Part shown: positions 43,728 through 51,896 of the stretch, in pieces
How the letters are laid out: each line of letters begins with the position of its first letter
Position numbering within the stretch: position 1 is the first letter of the stretch
DNA from: Tissierellia bacterium
GTDB lineage: Bacteria > Bacillota > Clostridia > Tissierellales > Peptoniphilaceae
Length of the DNA: 64,000 nucleotides
NCBI GenBank assembly: GCA_030535395.1
Contig: JAUNLK010000006.1
Span: forward strand, 1 to 64,000
Direction of reading: 5' to 3'
Program-made: the position numbers and the translations under genes
Notes under the pieces: generated by a model
Databases searched by the model: none
What the model was told of the DNA's origin: nothing
What the model saw: the letters and a program-made list of their open reading frames with translations, nothing else

Positions 43728-44582
43728 TCAGTGATCCTCCCCCACGGAGCTGTGGGCCTCCCGGTACTGGAGGAGGGCATTTTCCAATAGGCAGAGATTG
43801 GTAATGGCCCCCACTCCGCCGGGGACGGGGGTGACATGCTTCACCAGCTCCTCCACCGCCTCAGTGTCCACATCCCCCACCATCCCATCTTCCGTAAAGG
43901 AGATGCCGCAGTCGATAATGGCAAGCTCTGGGTGGGCAAAGGAGGGGCCAAACATGTGGCCCTTCCCCGTGCCGGTAATGAGGATGTCGGCGGAGGCCAC
44001 CAGTTCCTCCAGGTTCTGGGTCCTGGAGTGGGCCACCGTCACCGTGGCATTCTCCCCCAGGAGCATCATGCTCAAGGGCTTGCCAATGACCATGGAGCGG
44101 TTGACCACCACCACGTGTTTTCCCTGGAGGCTCTGGAACATGTCCCGGGCAATGTAGCGGGCGGACTTGGCCGTGGCGGGCTCAATGGTGGAGGCCCCGG
44201 TAAAGACCTTCCACTGATTGGTGGCCGTGGCGCAGTCCGGATCCTTCATGGGATCGAGAAACTCATTGACCGCCGCCTCATCAAAGCCCCTGGGCAGGGG
44301 CTTAAAGAGGAGGACCCCCGCCACCTCATCCCGCCCATTGAGGGCGCCAATGGTCCCCTTCAGCTCTTCCAGGCCCACATCCTCTGGCAAGGCATTGACC
44401 TCAAAGGTCATGCCAATGGCCTCGGTGCTCTTTCTCAGGCCCCGCTCATAGGCCAGATCCTCCGGCCGCTCGCCCATCCGCACCACTGCCAGAGTCAGGG
44501 GCCGGTCCCGCTGAAGTTCCTCCACCTGTGCTGTCAACGACCCCTGAAGGGTCTTTTTTAAATCCCCAACTAAATATCTCAT
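43728..44582 (-). CDS. folD: FolD-like methylenetetrahydrofolate dehydrogenase/cyclohydrolase, divergent active site
   Basis: A 284-residue protein with the FolD fold. The NAD(P)-binding half is well conserved: GKHVVVVNRSMVIGKPLSMMLL, ENATVTVAHSRT, ADILITGTGKG, and the end HVTPVPGGVGAITN. The catalytic half differs. The usual YxxxK reads YERGL (Tyr45, Leu49 where Lys is expected), VQLPLP reads LFKPLP (Phe93 for the substrate-contacting Gln), and KDVDG reads KDPDC (the Asp is kept, Asp116). Canonical FolD interconverts methylene-, methenyl- and formyl-tetrahydrofolate. This copy may lack cyclohydrolase activity or act on another substrate. It has its own promoter. Confidence 0.82.
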   Translation of the reverse strand: MRYLVGDLKKTLQGSLTAQVEELQRDRPLTLAVVRMGERPEDLAYERGLRKSTEAIGMTFEVNALPEDVGLEELKGTIGALNGRDEVAGVLLFKPLPRGFDEAAVNEFLDPMKDPDCATATNQWKVFTGASTIEPATAKSARYIARDMFQSLQGKHVVVVNRSMVIGKPLSMMLLGENATVTVAHSRTQNLEELVASADILITGTGKGHMFGPSFAHPELAIIDCGISFTEDGMVGDVDTEAVEELVKHVTPVPGGVGAITNLCLLENALLQYREAHSSVGEDH

Positions 44583-44598
44583 ATTTCACCTCCATTTC

Positions 44599-44627
44599 AG
44601 TATATGGCCTTTTTCCCCTGGAGGCAA
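44599..44627 (-). promoter_or_regulatory. Promoter of folD
   Basis: Minus-strand TTGCCT, 17-base spacer, TATACT, in the gap between the NlpC/P60 gene and folD. The -35 overlaps the T tract of the preceding terminator. The ribosome site GGAGGTG follows. Confidence 0.72.
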
Positions 44628-44657
44628 CAAAAAGCCCCCATCGTGAAGATGGGGGCT
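44625..44657 (-). terminator. Terminator after the secreted NlpC/P60 gene
   Basis: Perfect 10-bp stem AGCCCCCATC/GATGGGGGCT with a 5-base loop, followed by TTTTTGTTG on the minus strand. A strong intrinsic terminator. Confidence 0.92.
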
Positions 44658-44665
44658 CGCATTCA

Positions 44666-45754
44666 CTAGTAGAGTACGCGGGTGCCATTTACATAGCGGT
44701 CGCTGTAGTAGCCTTCGGCCAGATTGCTCACCTTGACACCGGAGGAGGTGGAAGCGTGAATGAAATCGCCGTCGCCAATGTAGATGCCCACGTGGCTGAC
44801 GCCACTGCCGGAGGTATTGAAGAAGACCAGGTCTCCCGCTTGCAGATCTTCCTTGGCCACTTGAGTGCCCGTGGTGGACTGAGCCTGGGAAGTCCGGGGA
44901 AGTTCATAGCCCAAACCATTGACATAGATGTCGTAGATGAAGCCACTGCAGTCGTAGCCATCGCGAGTGGTTCCACCCCATACATAGGGGATGCCCATGC
45001 GGTCATAGGCCTCGTTGAGGACATACTGTGCGTGCTCCCCATTGACCTTGGGAGCGGCGACTACGGGGGCTGCGGCCTTGTCCTTTGCGGGGGCCTGAAC
45101 AGCAGCTTGAGCTTGGGTGGCCTCGGTCTTGAGGACCTTGGGGCCAAATTCGGTCAAATCCAAATACACGGGATCAACGGCGTAGAGGAATTCATCGTCC
45201 TTGATGATGACATACATGCCGTCTTGGAAATCCACGACTTTCACTTCGTCGTCCTTGGCCAGTTCATAGGGGCCATGCTCATTTTCCAAAAGTAGATCCA
45301 CTGTAACTTTAGCGGGGGTGAAGAAATAACTGTCGATGGCTTCCACGGAGTCCAAAGTAACGGATCCATAGAGATCATCGTCGGTCCAAACTTCAATAGT
45401 GGAGGGCCAGGTCTTCTTCATGGTGAGCACCTCACCCAAGAAGAGATTGCGGACCACTTTTCCGTCCTTCTTCAGGGAAACATTCTTTGTAACCTTGTAC
45501 TCCCTCTTGGGACCCTCTGTAACCAACACCTTTTCCTTGGGGACGGTCACTTTGGCTTCTCCCTTTTGAATGATGTAGCCCTTGTTGTTGGTGGCAATGA
45601 TATTGGCCTTCTCTTCCACAGTGAAGGAAAGCTGCTTGCCACTGTAGAGGGTGGTGGTGTGATCTTGGACGAAAACCCCAGTATCACGGAGACCCACTAC
45701 GGCAATGGCTGCCAGAGCACAGGCTTGCAAAGAAAGTTTTAACTTCTGGTTCAT
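44666..45754 (-). CDS. Secreted NlpC/P60 cell wall hydrolase
   Basis: A 362-residue protein with a signal peptide (MNQKLKLSLQACALAAIAVVG). Residues about 30-235 form a region of unknown type with several short Lys/Val-rich beta-like segments, perhaps wall-binding SH3-like. An Ala/Gln/Lys linker leads to a C-terminal NlpC/P60 peptidase with the Cys in GYDCSGF, His in VSHVGIYIGDG and FIHAST. It probably cuts peptide stems in the wall (gamma-D-Glu to diamino acid bond is usual). I start it at 45754, where AAGGAGAG lies upstream; the longer frame has no ribosome site. It is monocistronic, with its own promoter and terminator. The promoter region carries WalR-like half sites. Confidence 0.9.
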   Translation of the reverse strand: MNQKLKLSLQACALAAIAVVGLRDTGVFVQDHTTTLYSGKQLSFTVEEKANIIATNNKGYIIQKGEAKVTVPKEKVLVTEGPKREYKVTKNVSLKKDGKVVRNLFLGEVLTMKKTWPSTIEVWTDDDLYGSVTLDSVEAIDSYFFTPAKVTVDLLLENEHGPYELAKDDEVKVVDFQDGMYVIIKDDEFLYAVDPVYLDLTEFGPKVLKTEATQAQAAVQAPAKDKAAAPVVAAPKVNGEHAQYVLNEAYDRMGIPYVWGGTTRDGYDCSGFIYDIYVNGLGYELPRTSQAQSTTGTQVAKEDLQAGDLVFFNTSGSGVSHVGIYIGDGDFIHASTSSGVKVSNLAEGYYSDRYVNGTRVLY

Positions 45755-45863
45755 GAAAAAATTCTCTCCTTTTCGGCCACTGCAACAGCTCCAGCGGCTT
45801 CTATCCAAAAGAACGAAGAGTACTCATGCTTCGAACTTTGACGTTTCTTTAAGATCTTTTGAA

Positions 45864-45893
45864 ATTATAGCATATATGGTTACAAAATGTAAC
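45864..45893 (-). promoter_or_regulatory. Promoter of the NlpC/P60 gene with a 15-bp palindrome over the -35
   Basis: The minus strand has TGCTATAAT (extended -10, hexamer 45864-45869). Over the expected -35 position lies the perfect palindrome GTTACATTTTGTAAC (45879-45893: two 6-base arms, 3-base centre). No good -35 hexamer is seen, so the palindrome may be an operator. The leader to the ATG is about 100 bases. Confidence 0.65.
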
Positions 45894-45912
45894 TTAATCC
45901 CCGGCCTTTATT

Positions 45913-45929
45913 ATTACTTTTTAGTTACA
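45913..45929 (-). promoter_or_regulatory. WalR-like direct repeat upstream of the NlpC/P60 promoter
   Basis: Minus-strand TGTAAC, 5-base spacer, AGTAAT. The WalR (YycF) consensus is TGTWAH-N5-TGTWAH; the second half has one mismatch. WalR controls wall hydrolase genes in Bacillota, which fits the gene downstream. No walRK genes are in the window. Confidence 0.35.
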
Positions 45930-45939
45930 CTATGGTGAC

Positions 45940-45974
45940 AACAAAAAAAGACGACGGTAAACCGTCGTCTTTTT
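45940..45974 (-). terminator. Terminator of the opp operon
   Basis: Thirteen-base-pair stem AAAAAGACGACGG/CCGTCGTCTTTTT with a 4-base loop, followed by TTTGTTG on the minus strand, just after oppF. Confidence 0.92.
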
Positions 45975-45985
45975 AACTGATCAGG

Positions 45986-46969
45986 TCACATCTCCAGGGG
46001 ATGTTCTTCCTTCATAATTTCTTCCAATTTGCGGCAGGCCACCTGGTGATCCTTGGTGATCTCCCTGAGTTCCACCCGCTCCTTGAAGCAGCCTTCATCG
46101 GCATAGGGGCAGCGCTCTGCAAAGCGGCAGCCCGGACCCGGATCAATGGGGCTGGGCACTTCGCCCTGGAGCTCGATGATTTCCCGCTTTTTCTGAACTT
46201 CGGGATCGGCCACGGGGATGGCGCTCATGAGGGCCCTGGTGTAGGGGTGGAGGGGGTTCTCATAGAGTTCCTCCGAGGGGGCAACTTCCATGATGTGTCC
46301 CAGATACATGACCGCCACTCGGTCCGAAATATAGCGAACCATGGACAGGTCGTGGGCGATGAACAGGAGGGTCAGACCCAGGTCGGTCTGGAGCTCCTTC
46401 AAGAGATTCACCACTTGGGCCTGGATGGATACGTCCAAAGCCGAGATGGGCTCGTCACAGATGATGAACTTGGGGTCCACGGCCAGGGCCCGGGCAATCC
46501 CGATCCGCTGCCGCTGTCCACCGGAGAATTCGTGGGGGAAGCGCTGGGCGTGTTCCCCACTGAGGCCAACCACCTTGAGGAGTTGAATGACCTTCTCTTT
46601 TCTCTGCTTGGCATCGCCAATATTGTAGATGTCCAGAGGCTCCGAGATGATTTCCTGAACCGTCATCCGAGGGTCCAGGGAGGCATAGGGGTCCTGGAAG
46701 ATCATTTGCATTTCCTGGCGGACCTGTTTCATCTGAGCGGGACTCAGCTTGCTGATGTCCTGGCCCTCGAAGAAGATGCTACCGTCGGTGGGCTCGTAGA
46801 GGCGCAACATGGTCCTTCCGGCGGTGGATTTTCCACAACCGGACTCCCCTACCAGGCCAAAGGTCTCTCCGGGATAGATTTCCAAATTGATTCCATCCAC
46901 CGCTTGGAGATAACCCTTGCCAACCTTAAAGTATTTTTTTAGGTTCTCAACGCGTACCAGCGGTTCCAT
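45986..46969 (-). CDS. oppF: Oligopeptide ABC transporter ATPase OppF
   Basis: A 327-residue ABC ATPase: Walker A GLVGESGCGKSTAGR, Q-loop MQMIFQDPYASLDPRM, signature FSGGQRQRIGIARAL, Walker B FIICDEPISALDVSIQAQ and H-loop LFIAHDLSMVRYISD. The C-terminal oligopeptide-type extension has Cys residues (GCRFAERCPYADEGC) that bind an Fe-S cluster in some members. With OppD it powers peptide import. It is the last gene of the operon, one base after oppD. Confidence 0.95.
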   Translation of the reverse strand: MEPLVRVENLKKYFKVGKGYLQAVDGINLEIYPGETFGLVGESGCGKSTAGRTMLRLYEPTDGSIFFEGQDISKLSPAQMKQVRQEMQMIFQDPYASLDPRMTVQEIISEPLDIYNIGDAKQRKEKVIQLLKVVGLSGEHAQRFPHEFSGGQRQRIGIARALAVDPKFIICDEPISALDVSIQAQVVNLLKELQTDLGLTLLFIAHDLSMVRYISDRVAVMYLGHIMEVAPSEELYENPLHPYTRALMSAIPVADPEVQKKREIIELQGEVPSPIDPGPGCRFAERCPYADEGCFKERVELREITKDHQVACRKLEEIMKEEHPLEM

Positions 46970-46970
46970 G

Positions 46971-47963
46971 CTATTTCCTCATTTCTACATAGGAGGGGTG
47001 ATTCAACCAACAGCGTGAAGCGTGTCCGTTGCCGTGCTCCGAAAACTCGGGCAGATTGTCCTCACAAATTTTCATGGCTTTGTGACAACGATCAAAGAAG
47101 GCACAGCCCTGTGGTGGCTTAAACAGGTCGGGTGGGGTCCCCTCAATGGAGTGGAGCTCCTCGTTCCGGTCCATGGTCAGCTTGGGCACGGCGGCCAGGA
47201 GTTTTTGGGTGTAGGGATGCTTGGGATTTGCAAAGAGATCGCGAGCGTGGCCCTGCTCCACAATTTGGCCGGCATACATGACGATGACATCGTCGGCCAT
47301 ATCCGCCACGACCCCCAGGTCGTGGGTGATGAGGATGATGGCACTGCCAAAGTCATTCTGGAGCTTTTTCATCAGCTTGAGGATTTGAGCCTGTACCGTC
47401 ACGTCCAGGGCGGTGGTGGGCTCGTCGGCGATGAGCAGAGGGGGCCGGGAGGCCATGGCCAGGGCGATCATTACCCGCTGTCTCATCCCCCCGGAAAACT
47501 CGTGGGGGTACTGCTTGAAGCGACGCTCCGCCTGGGGCACCGATACTTTTTTCAGCATCTCAATGGCCAGTTCCTTGGCGTCACTATTGGAGAGGTTTTG
47601 GTGCCTCCTCACCCCCTCCACAATTTGATCCCCCACCCTCATGGTGGGATTCAAACTGGTCATGGGGTCTTGGAAGACCATGGAAATCTTATTTCCACGG
47701 ACATTCACCATTTCGGCCTCATTCTTCTTCAGGAGGTCCTCCCCTTCAAAGAAGATCTCCCCGTTTTTATACAGCGCCGGGGGCTTGGGCAAAAGCTGCA
47801 TGATGGCATTTGCCGTTACGGACTTTCCGCAACCGGATTCCCCTACAATGGCCAGAGTCTTTCCCTTCTCCAGGGAGAAGCTCACGCCACGCACGGCCTC
47901 TACTTCACCGAAGAAAGTTTGGAAAGACACTTGTAAGTCGCGTACATCGAGTAGCTTGTCCAT
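46971..47963 (-). CDS. oppD: Oligopeptide ABC transporter ATPase OppD
   Basis: A 330-residue ABC ATPase: Walker A AIVGESGCGKSVTANAIM, Q-loop SMVFQDPMTSLNPTM, signature FSGGMRQRVMIALAM, Walker B LLIADEPTTALDVTVQAQ, H-loop ILITHDLGVVADMAD, and the peptide-transporter C-terminal domain HSIEGTPPDLFKPPQGCAFFDRC. It pairs with OppF on the cytoplasmic side. Five bases separate it from oppC. Confidence 0.95.
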   Translation of the reverse strand: MDKLLDVRDLQVSFQTFFGEVEAVRGVSFSLEKGKTLAIVGESGCGKSVTANAIMQLLPKPPALYKNGEIFFEGEDLLKKNEAEMVNVRGNKISMVFQDPMTSLNPTMRVGDQIVEGVRRHQNLSNSDAKELAIEMLKKVSVPQAERRFKQYPHEFSGGMRQRVMIALAMASRPPLLIADEPTTALDVTVQAQILKLMKKLQNDFGSAIILITHDLGVVADMADDVIVMYAGQIVEQGHARDLFANPKHPYTQKLLAAVPKLTMDRNEELHSIEGTPPDLFKPPQGCAFFDRCHKAMKICEDNLPEFSEHGNGHASRCWLNHPSYVEMRK

Positions 47964-47968
47964 GATAC

Positions 47969-48928
47969 CTACTTTCTAAGTCTCGGGTCGAGGGCATCTC
48001 GCAGCCCGTCCCCCAGTACGTTAAAGGAGAACATGATAATGGAGATCATCAGGGCTGGGAAGAAGATTTGATAGTACAAATTGACCCCTAAAACGGCCAA
48101 ACCGTCGTTACTCAATACCCCCAGGGAAGGTTGAGGGGGCTGCAGACCCAAGCTCATAAAGCTCAGAGTTGCCTCGGAGAAGATGGCTCTGGGTACCGTG
48201 AGGGTGATATTGACGAGAATGGGACCCAAGGTATTGGGAATGATATGCTTCCGCAGCACATACATGGGGGAGGCCCCCAGGGACTTGGATGCGATGGCAT
48301 ATTCATTTTCTTTCAATTGGAGGACCTGACCCCGAACCATAATGGCCATGGGCACCCATCCGGTAATCGACATGGCCACCACCAGGGTGAGGAGGTCCGC
48401 CCCCTGCTCCGTTGAGAATGTTACGGAGATGAGGATGACGATGAGCATATAGGGAATGGCGTAGACCACTTCGGCGAAACGCATCATGATGGTGTCCACC
48501 CGGCGGGAGGCCATTCCGGCAATGCCCCCATAGGTGACCCCGATGATGAAGTCGAAGGCCGCTGCCAAAATACCAATGAGGAGGGAGTAGCGAATCCCGT
48601 AGCTGACCCGGGTGAAGAGGTCCCGGCCCAGTTCATCGGTACCAAACCAGTTGGCACTGCTGGGGGGCATATTGATCTTGGTGTAGTCCTGAGTTTGATA
48701 GTCGTAGCCTGAGAGCATGGGCCCTACAAAGGAGAGAATCAGCAAGAGCACAATGAAGGTGAGACCCAACATGGCCAGCTTGTTTTGGCGGAGGCGACGG
48801 AAGACGTCGGTCCAGTAGCCAATGGTGGGCCGGGTAATTTTCTCCTTGTCGGGATCGTGGGTCACGGGCTCAAAGGCCTTGGGATCAATCTGAGTGTCGT
48901 GATAGGAAATGGGCTTGGTGTTGTCCAT
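47969..48928 (-). CDS. oppC: Oligopeptide ABC transporter permease OppC
   Basis: A 319-residue permease with a cytoplasmic N-terminal arm, then six membrane helices starting KLAMLGLTFIVLLLILSFVGPML. Features are NWFGTDELGRDLFTRVSYGIRYSLLIG and the EAA loop region EYAIASKSLGASPMYVLRKHIIPNTLGPILV that contacts the ATPase. It forms the membrane channel with OppB. Its ATG shares a base with the oppB stop (TAATG). Confidence 0.95.
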   Translation of the reverse strand: MDNTKPISYHDTQIDPKAFEPVTHDPDKEKITRPTIGYWTDVFRRLRQNKLAMLGLTFIVLLLILSFVGPMLSGYDYQTQDYTKINMPPSSANWFGTDELGRDLFTRVSYGIRYSLLIGILAAAFDFIIGVTYGGIAGMASRRVDTIMMRFAEVVYAIPYMLIVILISVTFSTEQGADLLTLVVAMSITGWVPMAIMVRGQVLQLKENEYAIASKSLGASPMYVLRKHIIPNTLGPILVNITLTVPRAIFSEATLSFMSLGLQPPQPSLGVLSNDGLAVLGVNLYYQIFFPALMISIIMFSFNVLGDGLRDALDPRLRK

Positions 48929-49857
48929 TAGCTTTCACCTCCTGTGAGTTTGATCCTGGGGTCTACCATGACATAGAGCACATCCACGATGAGCAGCATG
49001 ATAATGAGAATCAAAGAGTAGAAAATAGTCGTTCCCATAATCAGGGTGTAGTCCCGGTTGGTAATGGAAGTGATGAAGAAACTTCCCAGACCGGGAATCC
49101 CGAAGATTTTTTCGATGACGAAGGAACCGGTAAGTAGTCCGGAGAGGGTGGTCCCCATTTGGGAGACAATGGGAAGAATGGCATTGCGAACGGCGTGGTT
49201 CATAATGACTCTCATTTTTCCCAGGCCCTTGGAGCGAGCCGTGCGGATGTAGTCCTGCCCCAGTACTTCCAGCATGGAAGAACGCATCATACGTGCACTG
49301 GCTGCCATGGGCATGAGGGCCAAGGCCAGGGAGGGCAGTATGGTGTGGCGCCAGGTGCCCCAGCCCCCAATGGGGAAGAAATCAATGGGCTTGGCTACAA
49401 ATTGGATCAGCAGAGTTGCAAAGATAAAGCTCGGTACCGAAATCCCTATAATGGCAATGATCATGGTGATGTAATCCGGTATTTTGTTCTGATACAGAGC
49501 TGCTATGGAACCCAGGGCCGGTCCAATGATCAGGGCAAAGACAAAGGCCTGCAGACCCATAATGGCAGAGACGGGTGCGCCGCGTCGAATCATGTCGTTT
49601 ACGGTTTCCGTTTTGGACTTCATGGAAGCCCCCAGATCCCCTTGAATCACATTTTTGAGATAGATGACATACTGCTCCGAAAGGGGTTTGTCGAGACCGT
49701 ATTTGGCTTGAAGTGCCTCATAGACATTTTGGGGCATACGTCCCTCCTTGGCGAAGGGGTTGCCAGGGATGGAGTGCATCATAAAGAATGTCACCGTTAT
49801 GATCACCCACATGGTAATTACGGCAATTCCCAGTCGCCGTAGGACAAACTTAAACAT
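48928..49857 (-). CDS. oppB: Oligopeptide ABC transporter permease OppB
   Basis: A 309-residue permease: MFKFVLRRLGIAVITMWVIITVTFFMMHSIPGNPF at the N-terminus, GDLGASMKSKTETVNDMIRR, six helices and the EAA loop DYIRTARSKGLGKMRVIMNHAVRNAILPIV. The start ATG at 49857 has AAAGGA 7 bases upstream; the longer frame adds nine residues without a ribosome site. It lies 116 bases after oppA, with a stable hairpin between them. Confidence 0.95.
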   Translation of the reverse strand: MFKFVLRRLGIAVITMWVIITVTFFMMHSIPGNPFAKEGRMPQNVYEALQAKYGLDKPLSEQYVIYLKNVIQGDLGASMKSKTETVNDMIRRGAPVSAIMGLQAFVFALIIGPALGSIAALYQNKIPDYITMIIAIIGISVPSFIFATLLIQFVAKPIDFFPIGGWGTWRHTILPSLALALMPMAASARMMRSSMLEVLGQDYIRTARSKGLGKMRVIMNHAVRNAILPIVSQMGTTLSGLLTGSFVIEKIFGIPGLGSFFITSITNRDYTLIMGTTIFYSLILIIMLLIVDVLYVMVDPRIKLTGGES

Positions 49858-49916
49858 TCGTAGTTCCTTTCTATATACGTTCAATCAGGAAAGGGTGAAA
49901 TTACATGACAAAATGA

Positions 49917-49944
49917 CAAAGAATCGATTTTCATCGATTCTTTG
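49917..49944 (-). other. Intercistronic hairpin between oppA and oppB
   Basis: A perfect 12-bp stem CAAAGAATCGAT/ATCGATTCTTTG with a 4-base loop. It is followed on the minus strand by TCATTTTGTC rather than a clean T run, so it looks more like a partial terminator or an mRNA-stabilising hairpin. This arrangement often makes the binding-protein mRNA more abundant than the permease mRNA. Confidence 0.75.
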
Positions 49945-49973
49945 CCCATTTTATCATTGATCTGAACGTATGA

Positions 49974-51668
49974 TTACTGTTGGTCCAGATTTGCGTAGGT
50001 GTATTCGGGCTCACTCAGAGGATTGTTGAATACGCCGCTAACATAGGGCTTTTCCATACGAGGAGCAGTGTAGAAGTACACGGGAACGATGGGAAGATCG
50101 TTCATGAGGATCTTCTCAGCTTCCTTCATACTGTCCATACGCACTTTTGCATCGTTGGTGGATGCTGCCGTCTTCATGAGGGTGTCGTACTCTTCGCTGT
50201 TGTAGGAGGAGTCGTTTTGAGGGTTGTCGGTCATGAAGAGGTCCATCATGGTGTTGGGATCCGCATAGTCACCGATCCAACCGGCACGGGCGATGTCGTA
50301 GTCTCCGGCATTCCGTTTATCCAAGAGGATCTGGAATTCCATATTCTCAAGGCCAATTTCAAAGCCGAGGTTTTGACGCCACATTTCTTGGACTGCTTGA
50401 GCAATCTTCTTGTGACCTTCGTCAGTGTTGTAGGAGAGAACAAAGTTGTTCATATCTGCAACGGTGAGACCCTCTTCAGCCAGACCCTCTTCGAGGAGCT
50501 TCTTGGCTTCTTCTACATCTTCCTTGATGAGATTGCCATTGGCAGTACGGAACTCGGCACCGGTGTCATCCAACAGTCCCGGGGGCACCATACCTTCGGC
50601 CACCTGTTGTCCACCCATGGTGATGTTTTCAACGATGGTCTTCCGGTCAATGGCCATGGAAAGTGCTTGGCGAACCTTCACATTGCTGAAGGGAGATTTA
50701 GCGGTATTCATTTCGAAGTAGTAGGTACCAACCTTGGGACCCATTTTCAGTTCAGGGTCTTCCCCTTGGATGGATTGAGCAACGACGGCAGTGGGAGGAT
50801 TGGTGAGTACGTCAAACTCGTTCCCTTGATACTTGGTGTAAGCGGTGTTGGCATCTTCCAGAATGGTGAAGTCAATACCAGCGAGTTTTACATTCTCAGC
50901 ATCCCAGTACTTGTCGTTTTTCACAAGAGAAATGTGGGTACCGTGGTCCCAGGCAGTGATGGTGAAGGGACCATTGGAGACGATGGGGGTGTTGGCGGGA
51001 TCATTGGCCCACTCAGCATTGCCTTCTACAGAGGCTTGGTGTACGGGGTACAGGGTGTAGAAAGCGGACAGACCAGCAAAGTAGGGGGTCGGCGTTTTCA
51101 GCTGAACTTCCAGGGTCTTGTCGTCGATGGCCTTGTAGCCAACGTCTTCAATTGCCCCAGTGCCTGCGAGAGCTTCTTCAGCGCCAACTACATAGGTGGT
51201 CAGCTGGAAGGAGTACTCACTGGCGAGTTCAGGATCCAGTACGCGGTTCCAAGCGTATACGAAGTCATTGGCGGTAATGGGATCACCATTGGACCAAACA
51301 ACATCGTCTTTGAGGTGGAAAGTCCAGGTGAGACCGTCCTCAGATACTTCATAGCTTTCGGCTACAGCAGGAACCAGTTCGTTGTCTGCGTTGTAACGCA
51401 AGAGACCTTCATACATGTGTTGAATGATGGCGGATTCGTGGGTCCCAGTTGCAAGTGCAGGGTCCAAGGATCCGGGTTCAGAACTGTGGTTTACACGGAG
51501 GACAGCACCATCAGCAGTCGCTACGTTCTCACCTTCTGCAGCAGCGTTTGTCCCGGCATTGTTTCCGGCTTCATTTCCTCCGGCATTGTTGGCGCCTCCG
51601 CCACAAGCTACCAGGAAGAGAGCAAAGCTCAGTACAAGAGCTAGGACAATTCCCTTTTTGTTTTTCAT
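49974..51668 (-). CDS. oppA: Oligopeptide-binding lipoprotein OppA (first copy)
   Basis: A 564-residue family 5 extracellular binding protein. The signal peptide ends in a lipobox (FLVAC, Cys22), followed by a Gly/Asn/Ala-rich linker (GGANNAGGNEAGNNAG). The mature part has SEPGSLDPALATGTHES, the family signature near DGLTWTFHLKDDVVWSNGDPITANDFVYAWNRVLDP, and IDRKTIVENI. It captures peptides outside the membrane and delivers them to OppBC. It is first in the opp operon, with its own strong promoter and an intercistronic hairpin after it. Confidence 0.95.
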   Translation of the reverse strand: MKNKKGIVLALVLSFALFLVACGGGANNAGGNEAGNNAGTNAAAEGENVATADGAVLRVNHSSEPGSLDPALATGTHESAIIQHMYEGLLRYNADNELVPAVAESYEVSEDGLTWTFHLKDDVVWSNGDPITANDFVYAWNRVLDPELASEYSFQLTTYVVGAEEALAGTGAIEDVGYKAIDDKTLEVQLKTPTPYFAGLSAFYTLYPVHQASVEGNAEWANDPANTPIVSNGPFTITAWDHGTHISLVKNDKYWDAENVKLAGIDFTILEDANTAYTKYQGNEFDVLTNPPTAVVAQSIQGEDPELKMGPKVGTYYFEMNTAKSPFSNVKVRQALSMAIDRKTIVENITMGGQQVAEGMVPPGLLDDTGAEFRTANGNLIKEDVEEAKKLLEEGLAEEGLTVADMNNFVLSYNTDEGHKKIAQAVQEMWRQNLGFEIGLENMEFQILLDKRNAGDYDIARAGWIGDYADPNTMMDLFMTDNPQNDSSYNSEEYDTLMKTAASTNDAKVRMDSMKEAEKILMNDLPIVPVYFYTAPRMEKPYVSGVFNNPLSEPEYTYANLDQQ

Positions 51669-51731
51669 GATTTAGGATTCCCCTTTCCAATTGAATCAGT
51701 CACCGTTTTCAATGAAACGTCAACTGCATTC

Positions 51732-51760
51732 ATTATATAGGAATTATAAGATTACGTAAA
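51732..51760 (-). promoter_or_regulatory. Promoter of the opp operon
   Basis: Minus-strand TTTACG, 17-base spacer, TATAAT (perfect -10), about 65 bases before the oppA ATG, divergent from the mgtE promoter. Confidence 0.8.
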
Positions 51761-51826
51761 GCTTTTCGGAGATTTTGTGCCATTGTAAACTCATTCTTTA
51801 CATTGCCGTTGGCCCCTCGTCCAGTA

Positions 51827-51855
51827 TTGCCCCCATTCTCTCCTTTGCCTATAAT
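51827..51855 (+). promoter_or_regulatory. Promoter of mgtE
   Basis: TTGCCC, 17-base spacer, TATAAT (perfect -10). The predicted leader is only about 35 bases and ends with GGGAGGTG before the ATG, so there is no room for a magnesium M-box riboswitch. Confidence 0.8.
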
Positions 51856-51896
51856 AGAGATTGACTTGCAGATACAGGGAAAAAGGGAGGTGACGT

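Noticed and set aside
43470..43790. 106-codon plus-strand frame overlapping the end of the PBP gene
   Set aside because: It is out of frame with the PBP, has no ribosome site, runs through the terminator and into folD on the other strand; the 41-codon ORF is the better candidate.
51856..51896. Possible Mg2+ riboswitch (M-box) before mgtE
   Set aside because: The predicted leader from the mgtE promoter is about 35 bases, far too short for an M-box.
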